64,000 nucleotides of DNA from Hyperoodon ampullatus (lineage: Eukaryota; Chordata; Mammalia; Artiodactyla; Ziphiidae), in the NCBI GenBank assembly GCA_949752795.1, contig OX457056.1, positions 179,266,428-179,330,427 on the forward strand. The letters run 5' to 3'. Position numbers and translations under genes: made by a program. Of the stretch, positions 12,380 to 26,760 are shown one piece after another. Numbering within the stretch: position 1 is the first letter of the stretch; every line of letters starts with the position of its first letter. Under the pieces are notes generated by a model, which did not search any database, had not been told where the DNA came from, and saw only the letters and a list, made by a program, of their open reading frames with translations.

Positions 12380-12745
12380 AATCATTTATTCATTCATTTA
12401 ATCCATAATCAATTTATTTATTTATTCATTAATCAATAAATTATTGAGTGGCTAGGATGTACCAGACACTGTTATGGAGATCGGATATGGTGTTGACTAG
12501 GAAAGACAAGAGGTCTATTATTACAGAATTTTCATTCTAGAAGGAGAAGACAAACAATAAAGACCCCAAATAAATAATAAAATGACAAGTACTGATAATG
12601 GCCATATTGTGAAAGAAAGTGCTGGAGGATAGAGTGGTCATGAGAGGCCCTATGTGGAGACAATATCTAAGCTTACATCTGAGCAAAAAGAAGAATCCAG
12701 CCACAGGAGAAGAGCATTCAAGGTAGAGGGAATATCAAGTGCTAT
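12380..12745 (-). repeat. L2 LINE 3' fragment
   Basis: The antisense L2 3' signature is clear: 'ttattcattaatc', 'gatgtaccagacactgtta', 'attttcattctagaagg', 'agacaaacaataaagacc', and 'agagcattcaaggtagagggaa'. Confidence 0.65.
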
Positions 12746-12839
12746 AAGGTGCTAAGTTATCACATGGATTTAATATGCACTACAGAATGCAATGCACTGG
12801 GTAAGACAGACTTCTTTATAAACTATGGTTTTACTGGCA

Positions 12840-12995
12840 AATGGATATGTCATCATAAGCAAGTCACTAATCTGAGACTCAATTTCTTTAGCTCTAAGAT
12901 GGGATAATAAAACATACTCCATTGAGTTGTGGTAAAGATTAAATTAGATAAAATTTGTGGAAGTGCTTAGCATAGAGCAGAGAGACAATGTGTTT
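12840..12995 (+). repeat. MIR SINE 3' part
   Basis: The MIR order 'gcaagtcactaatctgagactcaatttc', 'aagatgggataataaaaca', 'gttgtggtaaagattaaatta' and 'gtgcttagcatagagcag' is present. Confidence 0.65.
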
Positions 12996-13825
12996 TAGAC
13001 TCTTTTTCTTTGAAAGAGAAGGCACATAATGCTTACTCTGGTACAATTCTTTATTTCAAAGACATGCTCCTAAAAGACTCAAAGGGACATAGGGGAGTGG
13101 AGCCAGAGGAGAAGACCCAAGGAAACCACAACCTATTTTCAGTGAGAGGAGAGATTAAATGCTGAGGTTAGGTGGCAGTCATTCATGGCTAAGGAACCAT
13201 TTTCACTCCAGAAGAGACAGAACATCGGGATGTAAAATGGTGGCAGAGAATAGTGGGTTGTGCTGATCAGGTGGTCAGCATCACAGACAAAAAATGAATA
13301 ATCTAGATAGCATCCAACTCTTGTTCATCAGCTTTAGAACAACATCTTCCAGTTGATTGTTTTCTCAAACCAGCTAATTAAAAATGTTTTTGCCCAGTGA
13401 GAGATCATGATTGACAACACCATCTCTTAAAACTGTAACTGTTAAACAGCGTGTTTCCTTTATTCTGACATTTGCACTTATAATGAATGGTCATCACTCT
13501 GTGAAATTATCTAAGCAAAACCTATGTATGTTGCAATGCCCTCTGTCTCCTCTCTGGGATAATAAGCAACAAACCCTCACTAGTGAGCAGGCTGAGGTCA
13601 GCCATCACAGAACTGGGGCTGAGAGCTTAATACCAAGAGCTCACAAGGGTACCTGTCAAGCACACTTAGGAGGCACAGTAGATCCTAGGAGGAGTGCCCA
13701 CAGCAGATCCCTAGAGGAGGCAGAGAGACCCAGACTCCAAGGGAGCAATGAGGATAATACTAAACATCTGTCATGTGCCAGATTCTCCACATGGGATTAT
13801 TGAGAATGCAAAATTCAGCCAGAAA
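12996..13825. other. No recognisable gene or repeat family
   Basis: This is anonymous sequence of ordinary composition. The 130-codon plus-strand ORF at 13411-13803 shows no domain I recognise and no splice context. Confidence 0.35.
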
Positions 13826-13830
13826 TGCTA

Positions 13831-13839
<9 letters not shown>

Positions 13840-13864
<25 letters not shown>

Positions 13865-14053
13865 GGTAGGTGGGCCTCTCACTGTTGTGGCTTCTCCCCT
13901 TGCAGAGCACAGGCTCCGGAGCACAGGCTCAGTGGCCATGGCTCACAGGCCTAGCCGCTCTGCGGCATGTGGGATCTTCCCAGACCGGGGCACGAACCCG
14001 TGTCCCCTGCATCGGCAGGCGGACTCTCAACCACTGCGCCACCAGGGAAGCCC
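13840..14053 (-). repeat. CHR SINE, short form
   Basis: On the minus strand it runs from 'gggcttccctggtggcgcag' through the B-box region 'gggttcgtgccccgg' to 'ccgcaaaa' and a tail of about 30 A. Target-site duplications of tgctatcttttttt lie at 13826-13839 and 14054-14067. It is a young cetacean copy. Confidence 0.93.
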
Positions 14054-14519
14054 TGCTATCTTTTTTTAAAGATCAGACTTCTTTATCTCATGATTGCTGC
14101 TCAACAAATACAATCTATCTTTCATTTCTACCACTTACTGAAACTGACCTCCCCAATACCAAATAGAGTATTTACATCTCAGACTCCTACAAGTTCAAGT
14201 CCTTGACCTTCTTACCATCTTTCTCTCTCTTGAGTAATTATGATAAACAAAATACCATCTTCTTGCTGCTGTTTTTCTGTTCTGTACTGGTCTCCATTCT
14301 CAGGTCTTTGCTCTTGCCTGCCCCTGAGATATGTTGGTCTCCTGAGACTATTTTTGAGTCTCTTCCATTCTTTCTGCATGTTCCTTCTGGTAATTCCAAC
14401 CCTGCCCATGGAACCAGCTACCAAGCAAATGTGGAACACTCTTTCTGGTAGAAATGTTTGTGCCAACTCAAAATTCACAGGCATGTTCTTGCCATACAGT
14501 TATTAGATTTTCACATGAA

Positions 14520-17014
14520 GAAGCTCATACACATGCACGACAGATATCTTTAGTAACTGGATGGCAAGATGGTTATTTACTATTCATTAAGTAGAAGTGG
14601 TTCATCATAAAGGTCTTCATCCTCATCGTTTTCATGCTAAGTAGGCTGAGCAGGAGGAGGAGGAGGGGCTGGTCGTGCTGTGTCAGGGGCAGCAGAAGTG
14701 GAAGAGGTGGAGGAGGTGTAAGGGAGGCGGGCGAGGCAGGCACACTTGGTGTAACTTTATGGAAATATACGGTCATTTCTGTCTGACTATTTTTGCTTTC
14801 TTATTTCTTCAAAAATGTTTCTATATGGTGCCAATCCTTATTCCACCATTTGCTTTAGTTTCAATGCCCACATCATAGAAGGGTTCGTGTCCTAAAAGAA
14901 GCCAAAAGAAACGTCTTTAATAGTCGGAACGGCTTCTGCCAGATTATCTAATGTCAGTTTGTTTTCTGGCACTGCTTCTTCTACATCTTCCTCATCATCT
15001 GGCACTGGTTCAGAAGCACTCATCCCCATCAAGCTGTCTTCTGTTAATTCCTCTGGTGTGGTGTCTATTAGCTTTTGAATTTCTCCAAGATCCATATCTT
15101 AAAACCCTTCTCCTCTCCCCTACTCTTTTTGGCATATCCACAATCTCTTTCATGATTTCCTTGATTGGCTCAGTAGTTAATCCTGTGAAGTCATGTACAA
15201 CTTCTGGACACAGTTTTCTCCATCAGAAATTTATTGTTTCAGGCTTCATGGCTTTCGTGGCTTTTTCTGTAACAATGATGGCACCTTCATTGGTGTAATC
15301 CTTCCAGACTTTCACAATGTTCTCTCTACCAAGGTTCTCTTTTATACAGTTGACAATCCTTCCCATACAGTACTATGTATATGAGCCTAAAAGGTCCTTA
15401 TGACCCCCTTATCTGAAGGCTGAATTAGAGACATTGTGTTTGGGGGCAAGTAGGCCACACTGACACCTTCAGTGTTGAATTCATGGAGCTCTGGGTGACC
15501 AGAGGCATTGTTCAGTACCAAAAGAACTATAAAAAGCAGTCCCTTACTGACAAGATACTTCCTGACTTCAGGGACAAATTATCCATAAAACCAATCCAGA
15601 AAAAGGGTTCTTGTTGTCCAGGCCTTCTTGTTGTACAACCAAGGGTGGCAGCTGGTGTTTATCTTTTCCCTTCAAGGCTCGAGGGTTAGCAGCTTTATAG
15701 ATAAAGGTAGTCCTGATTATAAACCCGACAGCATTTGCACAAAACAATGGGTTTAGTCTATCCCTTCCTGCCTTAAATCTTGGTACCTGCTTCTCTTCCT
15801 TACTGATAATAGCCTTTGTGGCATTTTTTTTTTCCAGAATAGGGCACATTGGTCTGCATTAAAAACCTGTTCAGGCAGATATCTTTTCTCCTCAGTAATT
15901 TTCTTAAAGGCATCTGGGAACTCGTCTCCTGCCTCCTGGTCAGCAGAAGCTGCTTCTCCTGTAATCTTGACATTTTTTAAGTTAAACCTCTTCAGCAATT
16001 ATCAAAGCATCCTTTGCTGGCATTAAATTCCCTAGCTTTAGATCCCTTACCTTCCTCTTGCTTGAAGCTGTTATATGACTTTGATTTTTCTTGAATCGTA
16101 TTAGAGTCTAAAGGTATGCATTTATTACAGAAATCCTGCACCCACGTAAAAGCTGCATTTTCAGTATGAGATAAAAAGGTATTTCACAAAAAGTGCAAGG
16201 TGTAGCTGCAGTGACAGCTTCACTAATTTCCTTTTCTCTTTTTACAGTGGTCCTTTTGCTGGATTCATTTATCTTGAAATGGTGGGCAACCTCAGCTGCA
16301 GACCTCAATCTATGGTGCACATTAAGCAATTCAACTTTTTCTTGTAATGTCATGACTTTGCTTCTTGGGAGCACTTCTAGCATCACTAGTGGCACTTCGT
16401 ATGGGTCCCATGGTGTTATTCAAGGTTTATGGTATTACACTAAACATGATGAAAAATACAAAAGAACTGCAAGAGATCAGTTTTTATTATGACACACAAT
16501 TTACTGGAGAGACAAACTGCTCACTCAAAGATAATTAGCATCACACAGTGTTTTAAGCGGATACTCACAACACTTAAGCTCACAGCAACAGCAACAGGAG
16601 GTGGCTATGAGATTACTACAGTAGGACAGTATTACTACAGTTAATTTTATGCAGTTATGAGTTAATGCTGCATCTTTACATTTGTTTACATATCCCTCAA
16701 CTGCAAATGGCACCACGTATGGTCTGTAAGTGTTTGTATGCACAAGTTTTGGTATATTTTAACTTTTTATAATAGATTTGTGTATATTTTATGGTAGTAA
16801 GTGGTAAAAATAGACTAATATCTACATATAGTTTATGCATTCAGGACATACCTAACTTTTTTCTTAATTTTTTCAGTATTTTTAGGCTACCCAGTTCATC
16901 TGTGAGTTTTTTCAGTTTGTCACAAATCTCCAAAAAAATTTCCAATATACTTATTGAAGAAAATCCAAGTGGACCCATGCAGTTCAAATCCCCATTGTTC
17001 AAGGGTCAACCATA
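14520..17014 (-). mobile_element. Tigger2-like pogo/Tc1-mariner DNA transposon, decayed
   Basis: The right end reads 'gttcaagggtcaacc', which is the inverted terminal repeat of Tigger2, next to a TA target dinucleotide. The preceding 200 bp ('gcattcaggacatacctaac', 'aatttccaatatacttattg') match the Tigger2 subterminal region. Minus-strand transposase remnants fill 14580-16400. I could not find the left inverted repeat. The left edge is approximate and the element is probably truncated there. Confidence 0.8.
14580..16395 (-). pseudogene. Tigger-type transposase remnant (CENP-B HTH plus DDE)
   Basis: The family encodes a nuclear transposase with CENP-B-like helix-turn-helix DNA binding and a DDE catalytic domain. 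The N-terminal HTH is visible at 16108-16395 ('MTLQEKVELLNVHHRLRSA', 'VAHHFKINESS'). The start of the DDE domain is at 15753-15998 ('YLPEQVFNADQCALFWKK'). The next part, in another frame, is at 15568-15849 and contains 'KAGRDRLNPLFCANAVG'. The acidic C-terminal end is at 14892-15095 ('DDEEDVEEAVPENKLTL'). These pieces lie in different frames and are separated by stops, so no functional protein is made. In 'FNADQ' a Gln replaces the residue that follows the first catalytic Asp in typical copies. Mammalian Tigger elements are long extinct. Confidence 0.85.
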
Positions 17015-18770
17015 TACATATATACACATACATATATATACATTTATATATTTCATTTTTAGTTTTCCATTTTTCTATTAAGTTGAGTGTTATATGTCGT
17101 GCTTACATTTACATTTCAGTTCACAGAACACCAGAAGCCATATCTAGAAGTAAAAGGGAAGATGGTAGATCACTGGAGATGTGAGACTTTCAGATGGGTA
17201 CAGTGAATAACAGGACATTGTGTTGCCCCTTCTGTCTCATGAAGTTGCTGCTGTATGCAAGTTAAATAAGGGCAGAAGTTGAGAATGAATGTTGAGTAGC
17301 AGAAAAATAGGCTGTGCTAGTCTAACATCTGTTTGCTTTCAGACCTATTCCCTGACCAGAGTCCAGAAAGGAAGAAATGTGAGGGCATGGAAGCAGGATT
17401 AGGAAGAAGCAGAACCATGGACAGAGGAGAAAAGTTTTCAAGAGTAGGAGGAGGACTGAAGAAAAATCCAGGGTTGTAATTTCGGTAACTCTGTCAGGGC
17501 TGTAGCAGACTGCCAACAACGAAAGGAGCAATGGTGAGTATTTAAGGCCAGCCAGAAGATTCAGCCCCCTCTCTAAAACTATGACAGACACTCTAAGCCG
17601 AATAGATTGGCAACACCAGAAAGAAGCATGGTGCATGACATGATAAAACAGAGAAGGCTGAGCACAGTGCGCTGTGGTCAGAGAGAGGGGTCATCACACT
17701 GGGGGGAAGAAAGCATGGACTTTGGAGTCAGGTAGGTCTAGAGTTGAGTGTAGAAACAATCACTCTGTAGTGGCTTGCCTTATTTGCCCGGATCTTGACT
17801 TACAATTACATGAGAATATTGTGAGTTCACATGAGGGTGTGAATACAGTGCCACTGCTGGCTCCTGACATTTAAACAAAGGTGGGAGTTGGCTTGATTAG
17901 TAATGGCAGTGAGAGGACTGCCTTGGCAAGACACAGGCCCCTTCCTCTTGAAATCTAGGCACTTAAGAACAAAGAGAGAGTGATGAGGAGCTAGAGGTGA
18001 AAAAGGGAGAAGCTGAAGAACGGATGTGGGCAGACAGAGGAGGATCAAAACAGCAATAACTAATGGAGAGAATTTCAGAAGCAAAGTTAGTTTCATTTAA
18101 AGACAAACTGTAGCCCCAGGGTATGCGCTGATGGAGTGCTACCAAATGATATGAAATTCACCAAAAATATCAAATTAAACACTTGGGAGGGGAAAAAAAA
18201 AAGGAAACTATTCTACTGTTTTGAAGGCAACTGGCTTCCTCATACTATTGAGTGAGCAGCAGCCAACCCAAGCATGTGAAATAGATGGGGGGAAAAAAGT
18301 AAGATCTGAAAAAGCAGCAGAGAGAATAACACTAAATAGTACTGGGCAGCCAGAAAGATGAAATACACTTGATGAGCCTGGAACTCGGGAGGCGGTTGGC
18401 CTGGGACTCTCCCACTCTATGATGGAAGCTACATCCATGGCCAGAAGGATTCCTGTGCACTGAAGTTGTGTTTTAGAGAATGTTATTAGTGCTAAGAAAT
18501 AGGAAAATCCCCCAGAGCAACTACCCAGTCTTCACAAATGGTTCAACAAAAAGAATTTCAAACTCCCTTTCACACAGACATTGATCACACCCACTGTGCT
18601 CTTTGCAGTGATTCCACTACAAAGTCACAGCATCTGGCATACACAGAGTTCTGCCAATGGCAAACAGAGCTTCCACTGTTTGCCCTGGCCTGTACCCCTG
18701 CAGGGAGGAGTGAAGACTTAGAGAAAGCCACTGGCCTCCAGAGCACACTGTCTAGAAGGAAAACATGATT
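17015..18770. other. No recognisable gene or repeat family
   Basis: A short (TA/CA)n run at 17015-17060 follows the transposon. The rest is anonymous and purine-rich in places. A fragment near 17715-17760 could be MIR but is too short to call. Confidence 0.35.

Positions 18771-18772
<2 letters not shown>

Positions 18773-18813
<41 letters not shown>
18773..18813. repeat. (CA)n microsatellite
   Basis: An uninterrupted CA dinucleotide run of about 19 units follows 'gattacata'. Confidence 0.95.
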
Positions 18814-18816
<3 letters not shown>

Positions 18817-20030
18817 GAAAAAGTAGAAATTGATAGGACCACTGAAGAAAAAGGGATTACCATCTCCTTTCAGGCTGCCTGGAGTTGCCCTTTGTAGACT
18901 CATCCTGAGAGGCTGTTTTCTTTGTTTGGTGTTTTATATGTCTTCTCTCTAAACTCACTCCTTGCAATCTAGTGGCTTCATGATTTTATCCATATGGTCC
19001 CTGCATCATCCAGTCCATAAGCAGATTTTATATTGGTGGCTTGGGGCTCCATCCTGGACTGATACTGCAAATCACAGGTCCAGCACTATGTTAGCAAGGG
19101 AGGGCAAATTCTAAGTGAACTTTAAAAATCTTTCTTCAGCCAAGGCATGCACAGCTTAGATACACCACACCTCAGGACAGGGCCCATAGTATCTTTTTCA
19201 GCCTTCCTTACCAGGTGAAAGAACGCTGTGCTTGCCTTTGCCTCATGCAATGTGCTGGCTCAGGACCCTCACCCCATGCAGAGTACATTTGGTTCCCATT
19301 AGCCCCAGATGTCACACTCACTCCAGGCTGCTTCTGCTTGCTTCCAGACGTATTGCTCAGCAGGCCTGTGACTACAGCTCTGCTCACCACAGAGGGCTTC
19401 AGTTATGCTCTGGGCCCCTGAGAGGCTCCTCTTGTTTGTGAGCACAGCTCATCCATCACTGATGTGTTTAAAGCAAAAGGGAGGTTCACAGCATGAACTC
19501 CCAATGCCATTCTGATCTGTCATCTATGTCATCTCATTTAATCTCCACGACATTCTGGGAAGGTCAGGAACACCATAAATCAGAGACTAGATTTCATACA
19601 AAAATTATTAGAATAAAAAAATCCACAGGCAGTCAGTTATGCCAAAAGAAGTAGGAGTTAATATCTATATTTTACCAGATGAATAAATTGGCTCAAAAAG
19701 TTATGACCAAGACCAAGACCAAGACTCTAGTAATAGAACAGAAATGTGACCCCGTATCTTTTGGGATCCAAGGCCTGTAGACAATGTTGCTTTAGTGGTT
19801 AAGGTGAGCTGGAGTTCCTTTCAGTCGAGTGCACAAGATTCTTTAAAAAAAAAAAGAAGAAGAAAAGTAAGGAATGAGACTTTTTAGACAGTGGGAACCT
19901 ATATGGGCAAAGTTTTAGAAATCATAAATACCAAATACATTTCCAGAAATGCCAGTCCTCGAATGTAAAGCATTCTTCCCTCCAGTTATCAGTGAATTAA
20001 TCCATGTACCCCCTCAATTCCAATAAATTT
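18814..20030. other. No recognisable gene or repeat family
   Basis: This is anonymous sequence. Parts of 19500-19760 ('atgtcatctcatttaatctccacgaca') look MIR-like. A small (gaccaa)n repeat lies at about 19705-19723. Confidence 0.35.
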
Positions 20031-20530
20031 GGAACCTTTATTGAGTATTACTAGGTACCAACCACTAGGTACTGAGAATGCAAGGGATGAATAAAATCTT
20101 GCCCTAACAGAAAGGATCCCACAGACTAGTAAGAGAAAGAGATATCTTAATAAAAATATCCATTACTATCTATCCCTTAAATTTTTATGATGGCTAAATG
20201 ACCAGGCTATATTAGAAGCACACAGAAGGATGTTATCAGTACTCCTTAGAAACAAAGAAAGGCTTCCTAGAGGAGTTGATATTTGAGTGGCTTCCTGAAA
20301 GATGTATAGAATTGCAAGAGGTGCAGAGGATGAGGGCTGTGGGCATTCTGGGTTGAGGGAATAGCAGGTGCAGAGGCCAAAGTGTAAAGCACACAATACT
20401 ACTTTCAGGACTTGCAAATGGTCTCTTTGGTCAGATCCCCTCCCCGCCCTCCTCCCCAGGTGCAAAGACTGAGCAGTGGTGGAGATGAATAGGAATGGGT
20501 TGAGCAGTTTGAACTGTCTCCCTTTCTACT
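20030..20530 (-). repeat. L2 LINE 3' fragment
   Basis: The antisense L2 3' pattern is present: 'cctttattgagtattactagg', 'ggtactgagaatgcaaggga', 'aggcttcctagaggag', 'gatatttgagtggcttcctga', and 'gcaggtgcagaggccaaag'. Confidence 0.6.
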
Positions 20531-21160
20531 GACCCCCAGCTGAAGCTGCAGTTCAGGGGCCTTTAGGAATCAACAGGTCAGAAGCAGGTGAAGCACTGGG
20601 GCTGAAGGTGCCATGTCGCTTCTCTCCAGTCCCAGGCTTGTCTCATCCAAGAGCATTCCCTGAGCTACGTGTGCCTGATATCTGACACTGAAAGAGAAAC
20701 ACTCATTTCTCCCACAGCCCATCCCTGTCTCTACAGAGCATCCCAGTTACTGCCTTGTTATCCTCTTCCCAGGTAAGGCAGCCCACACAGACGTGCCTTG
20801 TAAAGAATGATTTCACACTACCAAGCTGTCAAAACACAGTATTTTTATCCCAGAGACTTGCCATACAAACAGCATGCCAGCTGACCTGCTTTGCTCCAGG
20901 GCCAAAGGTGAGGGAAGAATGTGCAGGGGTTTGGGGGGCAGTGGGGACTGGCAGCCGACACATGCTGAATGGAGGGTGGGCGATGAGAAGGATTTGGGAA
21001 GGGAGCTGGAGGTAAGATGGGGCTGGAGTGGTGAGGGCAGTTTCTAAGCTGGCTGCATCTTCCTTCTGTTTCTCTGTTTGTTTTCAAATTCTTCCCATTA
21101 TCTGACTTCACATCCAGCACATCCTCCAATGCCTATGATGACTATTTCTAAATACCTATT
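20531..21160. other. No recognisable gene or repeat family
   Basis: This is moderately GC-rich anonymous sequence. The ORFs on both strands over 20755-21129 overlap each other and show no domain. Confidence 0.35.
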
Positions 21161-21179
21161 TTTTTTTTTTGGTCACTTT

Positions 21180-21450
21180 TCTTTGAATCCAATTCAATGA
21201 ACGTTTACCCAGCTCCATCCCCAATCTAGGAACTATGCTAAAACTTGCAGCTTAAAAGGAAATAAGGCATGAACTCCATTCTCATGGAGCTCACAATCTA
21301 ATGAGGAAGAACACCACACAAAGCACCATATTAATAAAGAATTAAGCCCCAGGGGCTGGGGGTGGGGTGTAGAAAAATGAGCCTGGAGGACCAGGGCAAG
21401 ACTTAGAGGAGGTGCTTCCTGAACTGGATATTTAAAGATAAGCTGGAAGT
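21180..21450 (-). repeat. L2 LINE 3' fragment
   Basis: The antisense L2 3' features are 'caatgaacgtttaccc', 'ctcatggagctcacaatcta' and 'acttagaggaggtgcttcctgaactgg'. Confidence 0.55.
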
Positions 21451-21459
21451 ATATTTAGT

Positions 21460-21960
21460 ATTAATAGCATTGTCAATAGTGATAAATGCTCTCAATAGAT
21501 CTGCCATGAAATGTTTATGGGCAATAACACTGCATCAATGTAAATATAACAACCGCTATAATATGAGGGGAAATTCATGGAACTATCATCAAGTTGGGAA
21601 ACTAATCCATTTCTCTAAATCTTTTACAGATCAAATAAACAAGAATAAATTGGTTTCAGGGAAACTGAATAATACAGTAAATAAAGTTTATTTGCCAGAT
21701 GTATATATTTTGTACTCTACTATCTTTCTAAATGACCATAGGAAATCGGTGTGGGGAAAAAACCATAATATTACAATCGAGACACACTGACTCAATACAA
21801 TCTAAAAGCTGAAATTATATTAAAATAAGACATAAATTAAAATTAACACCTTTACAGGCTCTTGTATATGTCAATAAAACAAACAACATTCTGATAAATT
21901 TAACTAAGGACTAAAAGAGAAAACTCATCAACATTGGGAATGAGAAAGAGGGCCCAACGA
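21460..21960 (+). repeat. Old L1 ORF2 fragment
   Basis: The block 'gaataatacagtaaataaag' and 'ccagatgtatatattttgtactcta' resembles the endonuclease part of old L1 ORF2. It is highly diverged and the call is tentative. Confidence 0.35.
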
Positions 21961-21999
21961 CAGATGCAACTGACTAATATTTTAAGTTTTGTATCTAGG

Positions 22000-23160
22000 T
22001 TCATGAAGGTATTTGTCTGTTGTTTTCTATTTCAATAGATGTGTCTGGTTTGGGAATCTGGACAATGCTGGATTTATAAAATGAGGTAGGCAACATCTCC
22101 TCCCCCTCTATTTTCTGTAAGGGTTGTATGAGACTGGACTGCTTTCTCCCTCGAATATTTGCTAGCATTCCTTGGTGAAACCACGTAAGGCTAGAATTTC
22201 TTTGTGTCTCCTGTAAGGAGCATAGGGTTGGATCTTGCTTTTTTTCAGTTGAAAAGCTCTGACTTTTAATTAGTGTTTAGTCCTTTTACACTCTTCTATG
22301 TGACTATTCCTGTGGTTGGTTGAAGTCTACAATCTTGCTATTTGTTTTCCACTTGGCAAGAGGAATAATCTAATTTTTTTCCATTTGTGTCTTCTGGTTT
22401 TGTTCTTCTTTTGTGCTTTTCTTGCCTTTTTTTCTCGTTGGGGGGTGTTGAGGGGATTACTCATATACAAGAATCTCTTTTGGGACTTCCCTGGCAGTCC
22501 AGTGGTTAAGACTCTGCACTTCCAATGCAGGGGCCATGGGTTCAATCCCTGGTTGGGGAACTAAGATCTCACATGCTGCGCAGCACGGCCAAATTAAAAT
22601 AAATAAAAATCTCTTTTATTTCCTCTATTAACTTCTTAGCAAGACATCTTTTGTTATTTTGTTAGCAGTTGCTCCAGATCTAACTAGCTGTATTTTTCAC
22701 TTTCAATCTAGTTAGGTTAATATTGTACCACGTCACACCTGAGGGATCCACTACTGACGTTACAATGTTCCACTTCACTCTTCACACCTCCCACTTAGCA
22801 TCTTTCAAACAGAATAACTAAAACACAGTATTATTTTATGTATAAAATCCCCTTCTGTAGTGTCATGGTGTTTTTCTAAATACATGATAAATTCTACTTT
22901 ATGGTGTTACTTGTTCTATTTTAAAATCAGTTAATATTTATAGAAATTATTAGGAGGAAAAAAATGTCTTTTATGTTTAAGTGTTTATTTTCCATTGCCT
23001 TTCTTTACTTCCTAGATATCTGAGTTTCTCTCTGACATCATTTCCTTTTTGGCTTCAGGATATTATTTAGGATTTCTTCTATTGTGGGCATATTGGCAAC
23101 AAATTCTCTCACCTTTTGTTCTACCATAAGATTTCTGTATTAAACTCTAACTTTTGAAAG
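22000..23160 (-). repeat. Old L1 ORF2 remnant, interrupted by a SINE
   Basis: RT-proximal antisense sequence lies at 22000-22190 ('gggaatctggacaatgctgg', 'cattccttggtgaaacc'). Sequence nearer ORF2's 5' end lies at 22190-23160 ('gtctcctgtaaggagcatag', 'ttcttctattgtgggcat'). This is the order expected for one minus-strand element with internal loss. The CHR-type SINE at 22482-22608 is inserted in it. Confidence 0.5.
22482..22608 (+). repeat. Older CHR-type tRNA-derived SINE
   Basis: It begins 'gggacttccctggcagtcca', has a B-box-like 'gggttcaatccctgg', and ends in an 'aaattaaaataaataaa' tail. A 10-bp target-site duplication, aatctctttt, lies at 22472-22481 and 22609-22618. Confidence 0.85.
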
Positions 23161-23559
23161 TTGTTTTTAGTTTATATAGCCTTCCTGTGGACCGACCCTG
23201 ACACCAAGACCCCAGCACTATAAAGAGGTCATTCCATTGCATTCTGGTCTTCTGTCTTCCTGATAAGAAGTCAGTGGTCAGTCTCATCTTTGTTCCCATG
23301 TACACAACACATCTTTTTTCAATGGATGCTTTCAAGCCTGTATTTTTATCTTGGTCTCCAGTAGTTTGCCTATGATGTGAAATGTAATAACTGAAAAGTT
23401 ATAAAATGTGATGAAAAACATTGACTTACAGGTACAAGAACCTCAATGAACTACAAGCAGGATAAATACAAGAAAAACCACTTCCATGCATATCATAATG
23501 TGTACATTACAACCCTAGTGCTTGTTTATCTTACAACTAGAAGTTTGACTTTTCTTTTT

Positions 23560-23764
23560 TCTTTTTTTTTTTGCGGTATGCAGGCCTCTCACTGTTGTGG
23601 CCTCTCCCGTTGTGGAGCACAGGCTCCGGATGCGCAGGCTTAGCGGCCATGGCTCACGGGCCTACCCGCTCCGCGGCATGTGGGATCTTCCCGGACCGGG
23701 GCACGAACCCGTGTCCCCTGCATCGGCAGGCGGACTCTCAACCAGTGCACCACCAGGGAAGCCC
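23560..23764 (-). repeat. CHR SINE, short form
   Basis: The minus strand carries the full short CHR structure from 'gggcttccctggtggtgcac' to 'ccgcaaaa' and poly(A). The imperfect target-site duplication begins agaagtttg at 23539 and again at 23765. It lies at the edge of the L1 3' end that follows. Confidence 0.93.
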
Positions 23765-24455
23765 AGAAGTTTGTAACTTTTGATTGCCTACATCCAAGTC
23801 TACCACCTCCAACCCCTGCCTCTGGTAACCACAAATCTGTTCTCTTTTTCTATGACTTTCTATGGGTTTGTTGTTGGTGTTTTTTGTTTGGTTGGTTGGT
23901 TTTTTAGATTCCACATATTAGTCAATTATACAGCAATTGTCTTTCTCTGCCTGACTTATTTCACTTGGCATAATGCCCTCAGGGTCCATCTGTGTTATCA
24001 CAAATGGCAGGATTTCTTTCTTTCATAGATAGACAGATAGATAGATAGATAGATAGATAGAACATTTTCTTTTTCCATTCATCCACTGATGGACACTTAT
24101 GTTGTTTCTATGTCTTAGCTATTATAGATAATTCTGCTATGAACATGGGGTTGCAGATATCTCTTTGACAGAGTGATTTGGTTTCCTATGGATATATTCC
24201 CAGAACTGGAGTTGCTGGATCATATGGTAGTTCTATTTTTTAATTATTTGAGGAATCTCCATACTGTTTTCTGTTTCCATATTGGTTGTACCAGTTTACA
24301 TTCCCACCAAGAGTGCACAAGGGTTCCCTTTTCTCCATGTCCTCGCTAGAATTTATTATCTCTTGTTTTTTTGATGACAGCCATTCTAGCAGGCGTGAGG
24401 TGATATTTCATCATGGTTTTGATTTTCTTTGTTAATCGTATTGAGTATCAATCTG
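23765..24455 (-). repeat. Old L1 3' end
   Basis: Antisense L1 3'UTR and ORF2 C-terminal sequence is present: 'ctctggtaaccacaaatctg', 'tgacttatttcacttggcat', 'gagttgctggatcatatgg' and 'acattcccaccaagagtgca'. A (GATA)n run at 24028-24062 is embedded in it. Confidence 0.75.
24028..24062. repeat. (GATA)n microsatellite
   Basis: About eight GATA units, with the first slightly degenerate, lie inside the antisense L1 3' end. Confidence 0.9.
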
Positions 24456-24575
24456 GATGAGGAACCCAAAGCAATTGGAGTAAAAAAAAAGAGTTGTGAA
24501 TATTAGCAAGAAGGAAGCGTATTAACCAGAATGACTTTACAAGGGAATTAACTGGCCCCTTCTTTTCTTGGCAGG

Positions 24576-24772
24576 ATAGTTTAGTAGTCAAGGTGCTGCA
24601 CTCCAAAGTCAACATACCCTGATTAGAATCCTGGTTTGTCACTAACTTGTTCCGCCAGCTCAGTAATTCAACCCCTCTAAGTCTCAGTAGCAATGAGGTG
24701 TGTAATTCACATAAAGCACTTTGCTCAGGGCCTAGCAACGAAGTAGGAGCTTAGTAAATGTGAGCTATTATC
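24576..24772 (+). repeat. MIR SINE
   Basis: A near full-length MIR is visible: 'atagtttagtagtcaagg', the B-box-like 'gattagaatcctgg', 'ctctaagtctcag', and 'agcaacgaagtaggagcttagtaaatgtgagct'. Confidence 0.75.
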
Positions 24773-26590
<1,818 letters not shown>

Positions 26591-26595
26591 ATTCT

Positions 26596-26735
26596 TTAAA
26601 CTTGTATGGCACAGTGACAAATGTTTCAGAAATGCACTTTCATTTAATTCTTTCCATAGCCCTGGATGGCAAGTATTACTCCCATTTTACAAATAAGGAA
26701 ACAAAGAAGTTTGAAAGATGTTAAGAAACATATGT
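26596..26735 (-). repeat. MIR-type SINE fragment
   Basis: The antisense MIR features are 'ttcatttaattctttcca', 'tattactcccattttacaaa' and 'aaggaaacaaagaagtttg'. Confidence 0.5.
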
Positions 26736-26760
26736 ATGGTCTACCATAAAACTTGTGCTC

